Positions 1 to 7,410 of a DNA stretch of 39,050 nt are shown here, in pieces; position 1 is the first letter of the stretch; each line of letters starts with the position of its first letter. The stretch covers positions 1 to 39,050 of the forward strand of contig JAAYCB010000298.1 of the NCBI GenBank assembly GCA_012744395.1, in the 5' to 3' direction. The notes below the pieces were generated by a model that was given only the letters and a program-made list of their open reading frames with translations, made no database searches and was not told the DNA's origin. Source of the stretch: Pirellulaceae bacterium. GTDB taxonomy: Bacteria > Planctomycetota > Planctomycetia > Pirellulales > Thermoguttaceae. Made by a program: the position numbers and the translations under genes.

Positions 1-188
1 AGGTTGCGCGCGACCACGGAACATGCGGTCAGCTCATCCTGCGAGAAATACTCGGTGGCCCCGCAGCAATTCCAGTCGTCGATTTCGGCAAACTCGAGGT
101 CGAGAACCTTGGCCACTTCGCGCATCGACATATCGTAGGCGGCCGCGTTGACTTCCATCGAGCAGCCAGGGTAGTATGCGTACTTCAC
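1..188 (-). CDS. hdrB: CoB--CoM heterodisulfide reductase subunit B-like protein (partial, N-terminus)
   Basis: Only the first 62 codons are inside the window; the gene runs off the left edge. The N-terminus reads KYAYYPGCSMEVNAAAYDMS and is followed by DDWNCCGATEYF. The YPGCS start and a CCG motif are the hallmark of the cysteine-rich CCG domain of HdrB and related proteins, which binds a non-cubane iron-sulfur cluster where disulfide or related redox chemistry takes place. The start is GTG at 188; its GTGA overlaps the TGA of the upstream hdrC gene by four bases, so the two are translationally coupled. Planctomycetes are not methanogens, so the protein is more likely part of an Hdr-like electron-transfer complex than of coenzyme M/B metabolism. 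The substrate cannot be told from this fragment. Confidence 0.85.
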   Translation of the reverse strand, partial: MKYAYYPGCSMEVNAAAYDMSMREVAKVLDLEFAEIDDWNCCGATEYFSQDELTACSVVARN

Positions 189-757
189 GATTCTCTCCCA
201 ATCTCTCGGGCTTTCTTGATGATGGCTTGCAGTTGGTCGACACGTTTGATCTTCGTGGGGGTCAGCGCCATCCGGCCGCGCGCGAACATGCCCAGGCCCA
301 TCGGGCCCATCTTGAGCATGGCAAACGGCTTGTTGAGCAGGTAGAAGCGGCTCGCCAGGCCCAGCTCGAACGCCCGCCCGTACTTGTCCACGTAACCGGT
401 GAACGTCTTGGCCAGCGCGGGAGCGTCGGTGTCCTTCGCCAGGTTCTCGGCGATCGCCATCCGCTTGAGCTGGTACATAATGTCGGTGATGGGAATGTCT
501 TGCGGGCAGCGGGTGGTGCAGAGGTAGCACGAGACGCAGCACCACATCGTGTTCGACTTGAGCACCTCCTCGCGCTTGTTCGCGTTGATCAAGGCGAACA
601 GCGTCCGCGGCGTGTACTGCATGTCGGCGCCGTTTGGGCAACTCCCACCGCAGCTACCGCACTGGAGACAGTGAACGATCCGCTCGCCACCGGGAGTCCC
701 TGCAATTACGTCTTGCAGAAACTCAGAACCGAGTTTGTCGGCCTGTTGGACGATCAT
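185..757 (-). CDS. hdrC: Heterodisulfide reductase subunit C-like 4Fe-4S protein
   Basis: A 190-residue soluble ferredoxin-type protein with two [4Fe-4S] motifs: CLQCGSCGGSCP around residues 30-41 and CVSCYLCTTRCP further on. This is the HdrC/GlpC layout, in which the two clusters pass electrons to or from the adjacent HdrB subunit. The rest is helical with no membrane segment. A TTG at 760 would add one residue, but a GGAGG at 764-768 (minus strand) lies six bases before the ATG at 757 and only three before the TTG, so the ATG is preferred. It overlaps hdrB by four bases, and an hdrA-like partner would be expected beyond the left edge. The family call is secure; the physiological donor and acceptor are unknown. 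Confidence 0.88.
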   Translation of the reverse strand: MIVQQADKLGSEFLQDVIAGTPGGERIVHCLQCGSCGGSCPNGADMQYTPRTLFALINANKREEVLKSNTMWCCVSCYLCTTRCPQDIPITDIMYQLKRMAIAENLAKDTDAPALAKTFTGYVDKYGRAFELGLASRFYLLNKPFAMLKMGPMGLGMFARGRMALTPTKIKRVDQLQAIIKKAREIGRES

Positions 758-763
758 CAATTT

Positions 764-768
764 CCTCC
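764..768 (-). promoter_or_regulatory. Ribosome binding site deciding the hdrC start
   Basis: GGAGG on the minus strand, six bases before ATG 757 and three before TTG 760. The spacing favours the ATG. Confidence 0.55.
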
Positions 769-1103
769 GGCTTCTAGCTTCATCCCCTCACGTGGGCTTA
801 TGGAAACGCGGAATGCTTCAGGGTCTGAGACGGCTTTTGGCTAGGAGCAATCCCCATGCCAGATCGGCCAGACTCCTGCCGCTTGAACGCAACAGCTTTG
901 CCCAGCGCTGTTTACGGCTCGCGGGCATCTTGCGGAGAGGGGGAGCGGAAGGGCGCAGAGCGCAGAATTCCGCGAACCAGACGCCGGGAATCCGCGACCT
1001 TTGCCCCCGGCGGGGGGTGGAGCCTCCTGCCTGTGTGGCAGCGGACGATCCGCCCGCCCGGATTGCCCGTGACCCGGCGGCCCTTCGACCGCCGCGCCCC
1101 ATG

Positions 1104-1150
1104 GAAACCCGACGCGTAAGCGAGGATCGAAACCCGACGCGTAAGCGAGG
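1104..1150 (+). repeat. Two-copy direct repeat with core GACGCGTAAGCGAGG
   Basis: Two identical 22-bp units (1104-1125 and 1129-1150) are separated by three bases, giving a 25-bp period. Each begins with GAAACCC and carries the core GACGCGTAAGCGAGG. From memory, closely similar GCGT(A/C)AGCGAGG words recur between genes in planctomycete genomes; I could not search for this. The repeat lies outside any supported gene. Confidence 0.7.
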
Positions 1151-1235
1151 CCAGTCGCGGGTCAACCGGCCCCGCTTCTGCTTCGGGTCAGCAGTCGGCT
1201 CCTGAATCCGGGCTGGGCATCCGCGTAGGACAGGC

Positions 1236-1946
1236 TCAGGGCGCCAGCAGGCGAATGATGCTCTCGGCTGTCCCTTCCGGACCGAACCGCTCGACGTTCA
1301 CGACCAGGTCGTAGACATGCGGATCGGTGGCGTCCTGATGAAAGAAATGGCGGACGAACTGCCGTCGCCCTCGGTCGATCTGCTGCATCATCTGCCGCGC
1401 CTTGGCGAGCGGAAGATTGTGGACGCGCATCAGGTTGTGGATGCGGTACTTGTCCGAGGCGATCAGCCGGACGGCGAATCCCCGGTCGCGAGGCAGGAGG
1501 AACTGGGCCCCCCGGCCGACGAGGACCACTTTCCCCCGCTTGGCGGCCTCCAGAAGGATCTTGCTCAGCCGGGTCAGGTATTTCTCGTGGGAGATGATTT
1601 CGCGATCGAGCCATGACCCGAAGATGTCGTAGGCCCAGCTGATCGTCGTTTCATCGACCGCCTCGAGCACGGGGCGCGACACGTGGTAGCGATCGGCGAG
1701 TTGGTCCAACAGGGTCTTGTCGAGCACCTCCCAGCCGAGTTGGCGTCCGAGGATTTCCGCCACGAGGCCTCCGCCGGCGCCTGCCTCCCGGGATAGGGCG
1801 ATGTACCGGCCCACTTCGGCGTCCCTGCGCTGGGGCTGCTCCCTCTTCAAGGCCCGATCCGCGATCTGCTCGGAGAGTGCGAACTCCTGCATCTTCCGTT
1901 CAGCAGCCGCTGCCGTTTTCGGCTCCAACCAGGTCTGATCAATCAT
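1236..1946 (-). CDS. Cytidylate kinase-like family protein
   Basis: A 236-residue protein. After a charged N-terminal helix of about 45 residues comes IALSREAGAGGGLVAEILGR, which matches the modified P-loop of the cytidylate kinase-like family (AAA/P-loop NMP-kinase fold). Later segments such as GKVVLVGRGAQFLL and RDRGFAVRLIASDKYRI also fit this family, which is common in delta-proteobacteria and planctomycetes and is distinct from essential Cmk. The substrate is not established. The start is ATG 1946, preceded by AGAGGTGG at suitable spacing; the open frame extends further upstream, but that part is Arg/Pro-rich and looks non-coding. It appears monocistronic and lies downstream of the response-regulator genes on the same strand. 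Confidence 0.8.
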   Translation of the reverse strand: MIDQTWLEPKTAAAAERKMQEFALSEQIADRALKREQPQRRDAEVGRYIALSREAGAGGGLVAEILGRQLGWEVLDKTLLDQLADRYHVSRPVLEAVDETTISWAYDIFGSWLDREIISHEKYLTRLSKILLEAAKRGKVVLVGRGAQFLLPRDRGFAVRLIASDKYRIHNLMRVHNLPLAKARQMMQQIDRGRRQFVRHFFHQDATDPHVYDLVVNVERFGPEGTAESIIRLLAP

Positions 1947-2383
1947 GACCCACCTCTCTTCGCGAGTCTGGGACGGGAGCGGCGGCGAGGTGGTTGTGCC
2001 CTTGGGCAGCACAGTCCGTCCAAGAACCTCTCCCCGCCCACGACGATCGCCTGTCCCCAGCGGAAAAACACGCGCTGCACCGCCGACGGTTCGGGGATCG
2101 GCTCGAAGAGAGAACCGCGCACTCAGGAACACCGGGATAGACGAGGCCCGGCATCGTCTCGGTCGCGTTTCACGAGGTCTGCGGCGACCGCGGCTCCTCG
2201 AAGCCGCCCCTTGTTGCGGAAAATCGCTCCATCGCATTTCAGTATAACGGAGCGACTCGCCTTTCGGAATAGATGCCCTTTCCATCACCACTAAAGGGGG
2301 GGGTGCGGCGATCGGGCGGCGTCCCGCCCCGGGGGGGACGACGCGAATCGTCATCCGCGCGGCGGCATCGCCGATCGGAAGGA
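1947..2383. other. Intergenic region, probable leader of the kinase-like gene
   Basis: About 440 bases with no supported gene. It contains an eight-G run near 2295 and a minus-strand TATACT at 2241-2246 that could be a -10 element for the downstream kinase-like gene, but no convincing -35 accompanies it. Open frames here have no recognisable domains. Confidence 0.45.
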
Positions 2384-3304
2384 CTACGCGGAGCCATGCT
2401 GGCCGGCCGACGCACGTTTCACCAGCGTGACCTCATTGCCCCGCTCGTTGTAGCGGGCCTCGTCCATGAACGTCTGAATGAGGGAAAGGCCGCGGCGGCC
2501 AACCGGGTCGAGGGCCCCCGGCTTATTCAAATCGGGGATCGTGCTCAAGTCGAAGCCGTTGCCGCCATCGCGAATGACGAACCGAGCTTCGGTCTTCGCA
2601 ACATCGGCGTCGATGAATACCTGGCGGTGGCAATACGGCTCCTGGGCCGCCCGCCGTTCCACCAGGCTCAGATCGCCCTCTTGAATCAACTCGTGCTCAA
2701 CCTCTTGCACCTGTTCCTGGGTGATCTCCAGGTTGCCGTGGAAAATCGCATTCAGGACAGCCTCCTTGATCGCCACCCCGACCTGGAGTCGGCCCGTGAA
2801 ATCCACCAGTCCCATGCCGCTGACCATCTGTTGGATCAGATCGACGAGCGGATCGACCAGGGCCGGATCGTTGTCGAGCGTGAACGTAAAATGCGCGCGA
2901 TCCAGGCACCGGATCAGCTTGGCATGACAGCGGTCGGCCTGGGCCAGCGTGAGCACTTCCTTGACCGTGTCGGGCAGCTTGTCCGCCAGGCGGGATTTGG
3001 GTACGTAGCTCGCCGCGCCTTTCTCCAGCGCTTCAATCGAGAGGGCCTCGCTCCCGTAGGCAGTCATCAGAATGACCGGAACGCCTGGATAGTGCTCCCG
3101 CACCGAGGTGACCAATTCCAGACCGTTCATTTCCGGCATCGTCAAATCGGTGATCACCAGCTCAGGGGCAAGGGCCTGCATCCGAGCCATCGCCTCGAGC
3201 CCGTTGGCAGCGTAGTTCACCGCACACTGGAACTTCCGTTCGAGCAACTCGCCCACCAGGCGGCGATCGACGGCCGAATCGTCAACCACGAGAATCGAAC
3301 TCAT
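2384..3304 (-). CDS. Response regulator receiver fused to an RsbW-type ATP-binding domain
   Basis: A 306-residue two-domain protein. Residues 1-120 are a CheY-like receiver with acidic pair D8/D9, phosphoacceptor D53 (ITDLTMPEMNG), T81 (LMTAYG) and K103. Residues about 140-300 are a GHKL/HATPase_c domain of the anti-sigma-factor/serine kinase type: N-box KEAVLNAIFHGN (E181, N185), G1 box RDGGNGFD (D246) and G2 box GRRGLSLI. There is no dimerisation/His phosphoacceptor domain, so it is not an ordinary sensor kinase. It more likely acts as a phosphorylation-controlled switch kinase or anti-sigma-like protein. The start is ATG 3304, with GGGGAGA about eight bases upstream. A separate receiver gene lies upstream on the same strand. 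No PP2C phosphatase or STAS protein is in view. Confidence 0.85.
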   Translation of the reverse strand: MSSILVVDDSAVDRRLVGELLERKFQCAVNYAANGLEAMARMQALAPELVITDLTMPEMNGLELVTSVREHYPGVPVILMTAYGSEALSIEALEKGAASYVPKSRLADKLPDTVKEVLTLAQADRCHAKLIRCLDRAHFTFTLDNDPALVDPLVDLIQQMVSGMGLVDFTGRLQVGVAIKEAVLNAIFHGNLEITQEQVQEVEHELIQEGDLSLVERRAAQEPYCHRQVFIDADVAKTEARFVIRDGGNGFDLSTIPDLNKPGALDPVGRRGLSLIQTFMDEARYNERGNEVTLVKRASAGQHGSA

Positions 3305-3492
3305 CGATGATCTCCCCTTGCCAAGCGCCGAATTGCCTTGTTGTCCAGAAATGACATATCCAGGCCATCGGCCCACAATTGTGCACCGACCGAAGTGTAG
3401 CGAATCCCCGCGAGCGGGGCCACCCCCCCCAAATGACCAGACGAATCGTCCAGACGCAATCTCGGTTTCTCACCCCTCGCCGTGGCCTGTCT

Positions 3493-3867
3493 TTACACGT
3501 CTCCGCAAATGCGATCCAGAATGTCCTGCACCCTCTGCCCATCCAACTGGTGCTTGAAGATACAGGCCAATGCCCCTTCGGCGCCCGCTTCCGCTGCCAA
3601 TCCCGGCAGAACGGCCCCGGTCATCAACACCACGGGCACGGCGGGAGACCCTTTGCGCAGCCGTCGCAGCGTCTCCAGTCCCCAACTGTCCGGCAAGCTC
3701 AGATCCAGAAACACCAGGCTGAACGGTTCCCTCGCCAGGCGCTGGAGTGCCGGGGTGAGCAGCCGTTCGCAGGCCACGCTGATCGGCCGTTCGGATTGCT
3801 CAAGCAGTGAGCGAAGGACGGCCTCATCGTCCGGGTCGTCTTCAACCACCAGGATTCGCACGGTCAT
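3493..3867 (-). CDS. Stand-alone response regulator (receiver domain only)
   Basis: A 124-residue single-domain receiver with acidic residues E9/D10/D11, phosphoacceptor D55 in LVFLDLSLPDSWG, T83 in VLMTGA and K105 in IFKHQLDG. The usual KP after beta-5 is replaced by KH. The wording is typical of Rcp1-type receivers that pair with phytochrome-like or hybrid kinases. It has no output domain, so it must act through a partner. GGAG lies about nine bases before ATG 3867. The next gene on the same strand, 188 bases downstream, is the receiver-ATPase fusion, so a two-protein relay is plausible but not shown. Confidence 0.85.
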   Translation of the reverse strand: MTVRILVVEDDPDDEAVLRSLLEQSERPISVACERLLTPALQRLAREPFSLVFLDLSLPDSWGLETLRRLRKGSPAVPVVLMTGAVLPGLAAEAGAEGALACIFKHQLDGQRVQDILDRICGDV

Positions 3868-3921
3868 TGCTCGTCTCCGGGGAGCGGATACGCGACGGTC
3901 GCGTGATTTGCCCCAGGCCTA

Positions 3922-3950
3922 TTTGAAGCATACAAGGCTTGATTTACAAT
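3922..3950 (+). promoter_or_regulatory. Candidate sigma-70-type promoter for the glycoside hydrolase-like gene
   Basis: TTGAAG (3923-3928) and TACAAT (3945-3950) are separated by 16 bases in an AT-richer patch of the divergent intergenic region. They would give a 5' leader of roughly 105 bases. This is a pattern match only. Confidence 0.35.
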
Positions 3951-4064
3951 ACGTTTCCGGCTGCGTATCCTGCCGGAATCGTCCGGCGGTGCACCAAGGG
4001 GCCGGGGCCGTCGATTCTGTCGACGTGGGCCTGGCCGGTCCACCCTCTTGGAGAGAACTGCAAA

Positions 4065-5582
4065 ATGTTGAAATCCGCCGCGGCGAGCCAACTCTGTTTC
4101 CGAGGGCGTCTCCCCAGAATGGGTGGAACGATCGGGGCCTTTCTGATGCTGGTCTGCCTGTTCTCGAGAGGGGTCTGCTCCGCGGACGAGTTGGCCATCT
4201 CGCCTTGGCCCCCGATTGCACTCCACCCGGACAATCCCCGCTACTTCCTCTGGCGCGACAAGCCGACGATCCTGGTCACCTCCGGGGAGCACTACGGAGC
4301 GCTGCTGAACCTCGATTTCGACTTCGTCCGTTACCTCGATGCACTGGCCTCCGATGGTCTGAATCACACGCGAACGTTCTCGGGCGTGTACCGCGAAGTC
4401 GCCACGTCGTTCGGCATTACGGACAATCCGTTAGCGCCGAAGCCGCTCCAATACATCTGCCCCTGGGCTCGCAGCAAGACGCCCGGTTACCGCGATGGGG
4501 GCAACAAGTTCGACCTGACGAAATGGGATCTCGCCTATTTCTCGCGGTTGCGGGATTTCATGGCGCACGCCCGGGAGCGGGGGATCGTCGTCGAGATGAA
4601 TCTGTTCTGCGCGCTGTACAAGGACGAGCTCTGGGAGGTCTGCCCTCTGAACGCGGCGAACAACATCAACGGGATTGGGACATGCCCGCGAGAAGAGGTC
4701 TTCACGCTCAAGCACAAGGACCTGCTGGAGGTGCAATTGACGTTCGTGCGAGAGATCGTCGAGCAGTTGCGCGGATTTGACAATCTCTACTACGAGGTCT
4801 GCAACGAGCCCTACTTTCACGGGGTGGGCATGGACTGGCAGCATCGGATCGTCGACGAGATCGTCGCCGCGGAAAAGGATTTTCCGAAGAAGCACCTGAT
4901 TTCGCTGAATGTGGCCAACGGCTCGGCCAAGATCGAGTCGCCCCACCCCGCCGTTTCGATCTTCAATTTCCACTATTGCGTTCCGCCCGAGGTGGTGGGG
5001 ATGAACTACGGCCTGGAGCGCGTGATCGGCGAAAACGAGACCGGCTTCCGCGGCCGAGACGACCTGCTCTATCGCACCGAGGCGTGGGATTTCCTCCTGG
5101 CCGGCGGGGCCTTGTTCAACAACCTCGATTACTCCTTCACGCCGGCTCACCCTGGCGGGACGTTTCTCGACTACAAGTCGCCCGGCGGCGGAAGCGCCGA
5201 CCTGCGCAAGCAACTCGGCATCCTCAAGCGATTCCTGGACAGTTTCGACTTCGTGCGGATGGCGCCGGATGCGGGCGCGGTCCTCGGCGTCCGTCCCGAG
5301 CTCGCGCACTACGCCTTGGTCGAGCCCGGCAAGGCCTACGCGGTCTATCTCCATGTGCCGCTGCCGAAGAAGCCCGAAAAAATCGACGCCCATCGCCGCG
5401 CGGATGTCTCCGCCACGATCCGGCTTGATTTGCCCCCGGGGACGTATCGCGTCCAGTGGGTCGACACGAAGACCGGCGTGCTCGACGCCGACGAGTCGTT
5501 TGAGCACGCTGGCGGCAACCGCTCGATCACCTCGCCGCTTTTCACGGACGACATCGCGCTGCGGATTGTGGCCGCGGGCTGA
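4065..5582 (+). CDS. Secreted putative glycoside hydrolase (TIM-barrel, GH-A-like)
   Basis: A 505-residue exported protein. The start ATG 4065 follows GGAGAG; the frame is open further upstream but without a signal. A hydrophobic segment (residues 21-37) ends in GVCSADE, a likely signal peptidase I site after residue 40. The body has barrel features: HPDNPRYFLWRDKP (residues 55-67), TRTFSGVYR (103-110), VVEMNLF (175-181) and LYYEVCNEPYF (241-251). The NEP at 247-249 is typical of the acid/base region of clan GH-A enzymes, and E323 or E325 in VIGENETGF is a candidate nucleophile. The last ~100 residues look like a beta-sandwich. The family number and substrate cannot be assigned by eye; a polysaccharide or glycoside is likely. 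It faces an oxidoreductase gene only ten bases beyond its stop. Confidence 0.7.
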   Translation: MLKSAAASQLCFRGRLPRMGGTIGAFLMLVCLFSRGVCSADELAISPWPPIALHPDNPRYFLWRDKPTILVTSGEHYGALLNLDFDFVRYLDALASDGLNHTRTFSGVYREVATSFGITDNPLAPKPLQYICPWARSKTPGYRDGGNKFDLTKWDLAYFSRLRDFMAHARERGIVVEMNLFCALYKDELWEVCPLNAANNINGIGTCPREEVFTLKHKDLLEVQLTFVREIVEQLRGFDNLYYEVCNEPYFHGVGMDWQHRIVDEIVAAEKDFPKKHLISLNVANGSAKIESPHPAVSIFNFHYCVPPEVVGMNYGLERVIGENETGFRGRDDLLYRTEAWDFLLAGGALFNNLDYSFTPAHPGGTFLDYKSPGGGSADLRKQLGILKRFLDSFDFVRMAPDAGAVLGVRPELAHYALVEPGKAYAVYLHVPLPKKPEKIDAHRRADVSATIRLDLPPGTYRVQWVDTKTGVLDADESFEHAGGNRSITSPLFTDDIALRIVAAG

Positions 5583-5596
5583 TCGCCTCCGATCAG
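5579..5596. terminator. Inverted repeat spanning both stop codons of convergent genes
   Basis: CTGATCG (5579-5585) and CGATCAG (5590-5596) form a perfect 7-bp stem with loop CCTC. It includes the TGA of the upstream plus-strand gene and the TGA of the minus-strand oxidoreductase. No T-run follows, so activity as a bidirectional terminator is only possible. Confidence 0.35.
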
Positions 5597-6987
5597 AGCG
5601 TCCAGCCCTCGCGGTACGGATCGTGCAGGAGCGCATCGGCGCTGGCGTTGGCGGAGAAGCGGTCCTTTCGGGCGTCCCACTCGAGGGCCTGGCCGGTTCG
5701 GATGGCGATGTTGCCCAGAAGAACGAACTCCGTGAGCCGTTCGGCCCATTCGAAGCGGCATCCGGCCGGCTCGCCGCCGCGGACCGCTTCGTACCACTCG
5801 CCCCAAGTGCCCGAGCGCCTCGGCAGGGTCTTGGGCACTCCGGCGAACTTCTTGGCGCGGCTTTCGGGATAGACCTTCGACCCGATCATAACGCCTTCCC
5901 GGCCAACGTACATCTCCCCGCTGTCGGCCAGGCCGGCGCCTTCGAGTTGCCTCGGGCGCGGCGGCTTGAGTCCTCCGTCGTACCAGACGACCCGCAGCGG
6001 CGGCCGCCCCTCGTGCTCCGGATAGTCGTACGTGACGATCGCGGCCAGCGGCGCTGTCTCGGGAAACACGATCGTCGCCGATGCCTGGATTGCGGTCGGG
6101 TGGGTCAGGTTCAGCGCGCGATAGGGCGTGTTGAGGTGATGGCAGCCCATGTCGCCCAAGGCGCCGGTGCCGAAATCCCACCAGCCGCGGAAATTCCAGG
6201 GGTGGTAGACGGCCGCCAGCCCGCGGCCCTTGCCTTGGCGGGCCTTGATCTGCTCCAGGGCGTAATGCCCCTCGGGCCACTTGTTCTTGAACGGCCGGTG
6301 CCTGGCCGGGCCGAGCCACAGGTCCCAATCGAGGGTTGCGGGTATCTCGTCCGCTCCCTCGGGCCGCTGCATGCCCTGCGGCCAGAGCGGCCGGTTGCTC
6401 CAGATGTGGACCTCGCGGACTTCTCCGATCGCGCCCGCCGCGATCCGTTCGCACGTCCGGCAGGCCTGCTCGCTCGTGTTGGGCGACGCGGTTACCTGCG
6501 TCGCCACGTTCTTCTCGCGTGCCTTGGCAACCACGGCGCGGACCTCCTTGATCGTCCGCGTCAGCGGCTTGACGCAGCAGACGTGCTTCCCCTTGGCGAG
6601 CGCCGCGAGGACGATCACGGCGTGGCTGTGGTCGGGGGTCGCGACGTAGACCGCATCGAGGTCTTTTTCCGCCTCGAGCATCTCGCGGTAATCGCGGTAC
6701 CGCCGGGCGGCGGGCCAATTGTCAAAGGCCTTCTTCGCATAGACCTGGTCGACGTCGCAGAGGGCCGCGACCTGGAACCCGGCCGCGTCGCACGCCTTCA
6801 TCTGGCCGAAGCCCACCCCCCCGACACCCACGCCGGCGAGCGTCGGCTTCTCGCTCGGCGGCGTCTGTCCCGCTCCGCCGAGCACGTGCCGGGGCACGAT
6901 CGTCGCGGCGGCCACCGCGGCCGTTCCGGCGAGCATCTCGCGGCGCGTGACGGCGGCCCGACGTTGGCGATTTCCTCGATTCTGCAT
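5593..6987 (-). CDS. Gfo/Idh/MocA family oxidoreductase with Tat signal
   Basis: A 464-residue protein. The N-terminus carries a twin-arginine signal (VTRREMLAGTAAVAAATIV, residues 13-31), as is usual for planctomycete members of this family, so export across the inner membrane with a bound nicotinamide cofactor is expected. The Rossmann part has a Gly-rich stretch (AGVGVGGVGFG, residues 51-61) and VAALCDVD (73-80). VATPDHSHA is present, but the canonical EKP dyad region reads CVKPL (138-142), with Val where Glu is usual. The C-terminal part has GALGDMGCHHLNTPYRAL, typical of the substrate domain. Start ATG 6987 follows GGGAGA. Members act on sugars, inositols or their derivatives; the substrate here is unknown. 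It may cooperate with the convergent secreted hydrolase, but that is inferred from adjacency only. Confidence 0.88.
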   Translation of the reverse strand: MQNRGNRQRRAAVTRREMLAGTAAVAAATIVPRHVLGGAGQTPPSEKPTLAGVGVGGVGFGQMKACDAAGFQVAALCDVDQVYAKKAFDNWPAARRYRDYREMLEAEKDLDAVYVATPDHSHAVIVLAALAKGKHVCCVKPLTRTIKEVRAVVAKAREKNVATQVTASPNTSEQACRTCERIAAGAIGEVREVHIWSNRPLWPQGMQRPEGADEIPATLDWDLWLGPARHRPFKNKWPEGHYALEQIKARQGKGRGLAAVYHPWNFRGWWDFGTGALGDMGCHHLNTPYRALNLTHPTAIQASATIVFPETAPLAAIVTYDYPEHEGRPPLRVVWYDGGLKPPRPRQLEGAGLADSGEMYVGREGVMIGSKVYPESRAKKFAGVPKTLPRRSGTWGEWYEAVRGGEPAGCRFEWAERLTEFVLLGNIAIRTGQALEWDARKDRFSANASADALLHDPYREGWTL

Positions 6988-7410
6988 GACTGTCTCCCGG
7001 TCTTTCGACTCCGCGGAACGTTCGTCTCCTTGCCGGTCCCTCGATCGCCGCTGAGTCTAGAAAATGCCGCGCGGAATGTCAACGAAGACGCCGGTCGGCC
7101 ATGCCTTTCCGCCTTGTTCCTCAGGTCGGCGTCAGGTCTCCCCTCCCCGGCGTGGCTCCTAGCGGCCCGCTGGTGTCAGCGGAGGAGGGGGGCTAAAATT
7201 GGCGGATCGGCGAGGCTTGACTGCTTCGGAAGGGCTCGTGGCGCCGATTTGGCGAACGGTCGTCTTGTCGACGATCGTGGAGGCTGCGTCGGGCGAAGGC
7301 GGTCTTCTGGCCACGACCCCGCCGATTGTGTTCTCATGACGGTTGGCCACCCGGTGAACGATCGGCAGTCAGCGTTCAGGCGGGGCAGACAAAGAAACGG
7401 GGCGGCGGCG
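6988..7410. other. Intergenic region between divergent genes
   Basis: About 420 bases separating the Tat-exported oxidoreductase (minus) and the zinc metallopeptidase (plus). The plus-strand frame is continuously open from far upstream, but the translation before 7411 is low-complexity and shows no domain. No promoter or terminator stands out. Confidence 0.5.

Larger units (their letters stand above)
758..1235. other. Intergenic region without a convincing gene
   Basis: About 480 bases between the hdrC start and the end of the cytidylate-kinase-like gene. Several open frames exist on both strands, but their translations are Arg/Pro/Ala-rich and look like noise in GC-rich DNA. The only clear structure is the direct repeat at 1104-1150. 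No tRNA-like fold or T-tailed terminator was seen. Confidence 0.6.

Noticed and set aside
1104..1150. CRISPR array
   Set aside because: Only two units with a three-base spacer; no variable spacers and no cas genes.
735..1205. Open frames on both strands in the hdrC upstream region
   Set aside because: Translations are Arg/Pro/Ala-rich without domains, overlap on both strands, and include the direct repeat. They look like GC-rich noise.
1947..2354. N-terminal extension of the cytidylate-kinase-like frame
   Set aside because: The family-like sequence starts after ATG 1946, which has a good ribosome binding site; the extension is basic and low complexity.
5269..7410. Very long plus-strand open frame leading into the zinc metallopeptidase
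   Set aside because: It is the shadow of the antisense oxidoreductase gene; family similarity begins only at 7411.
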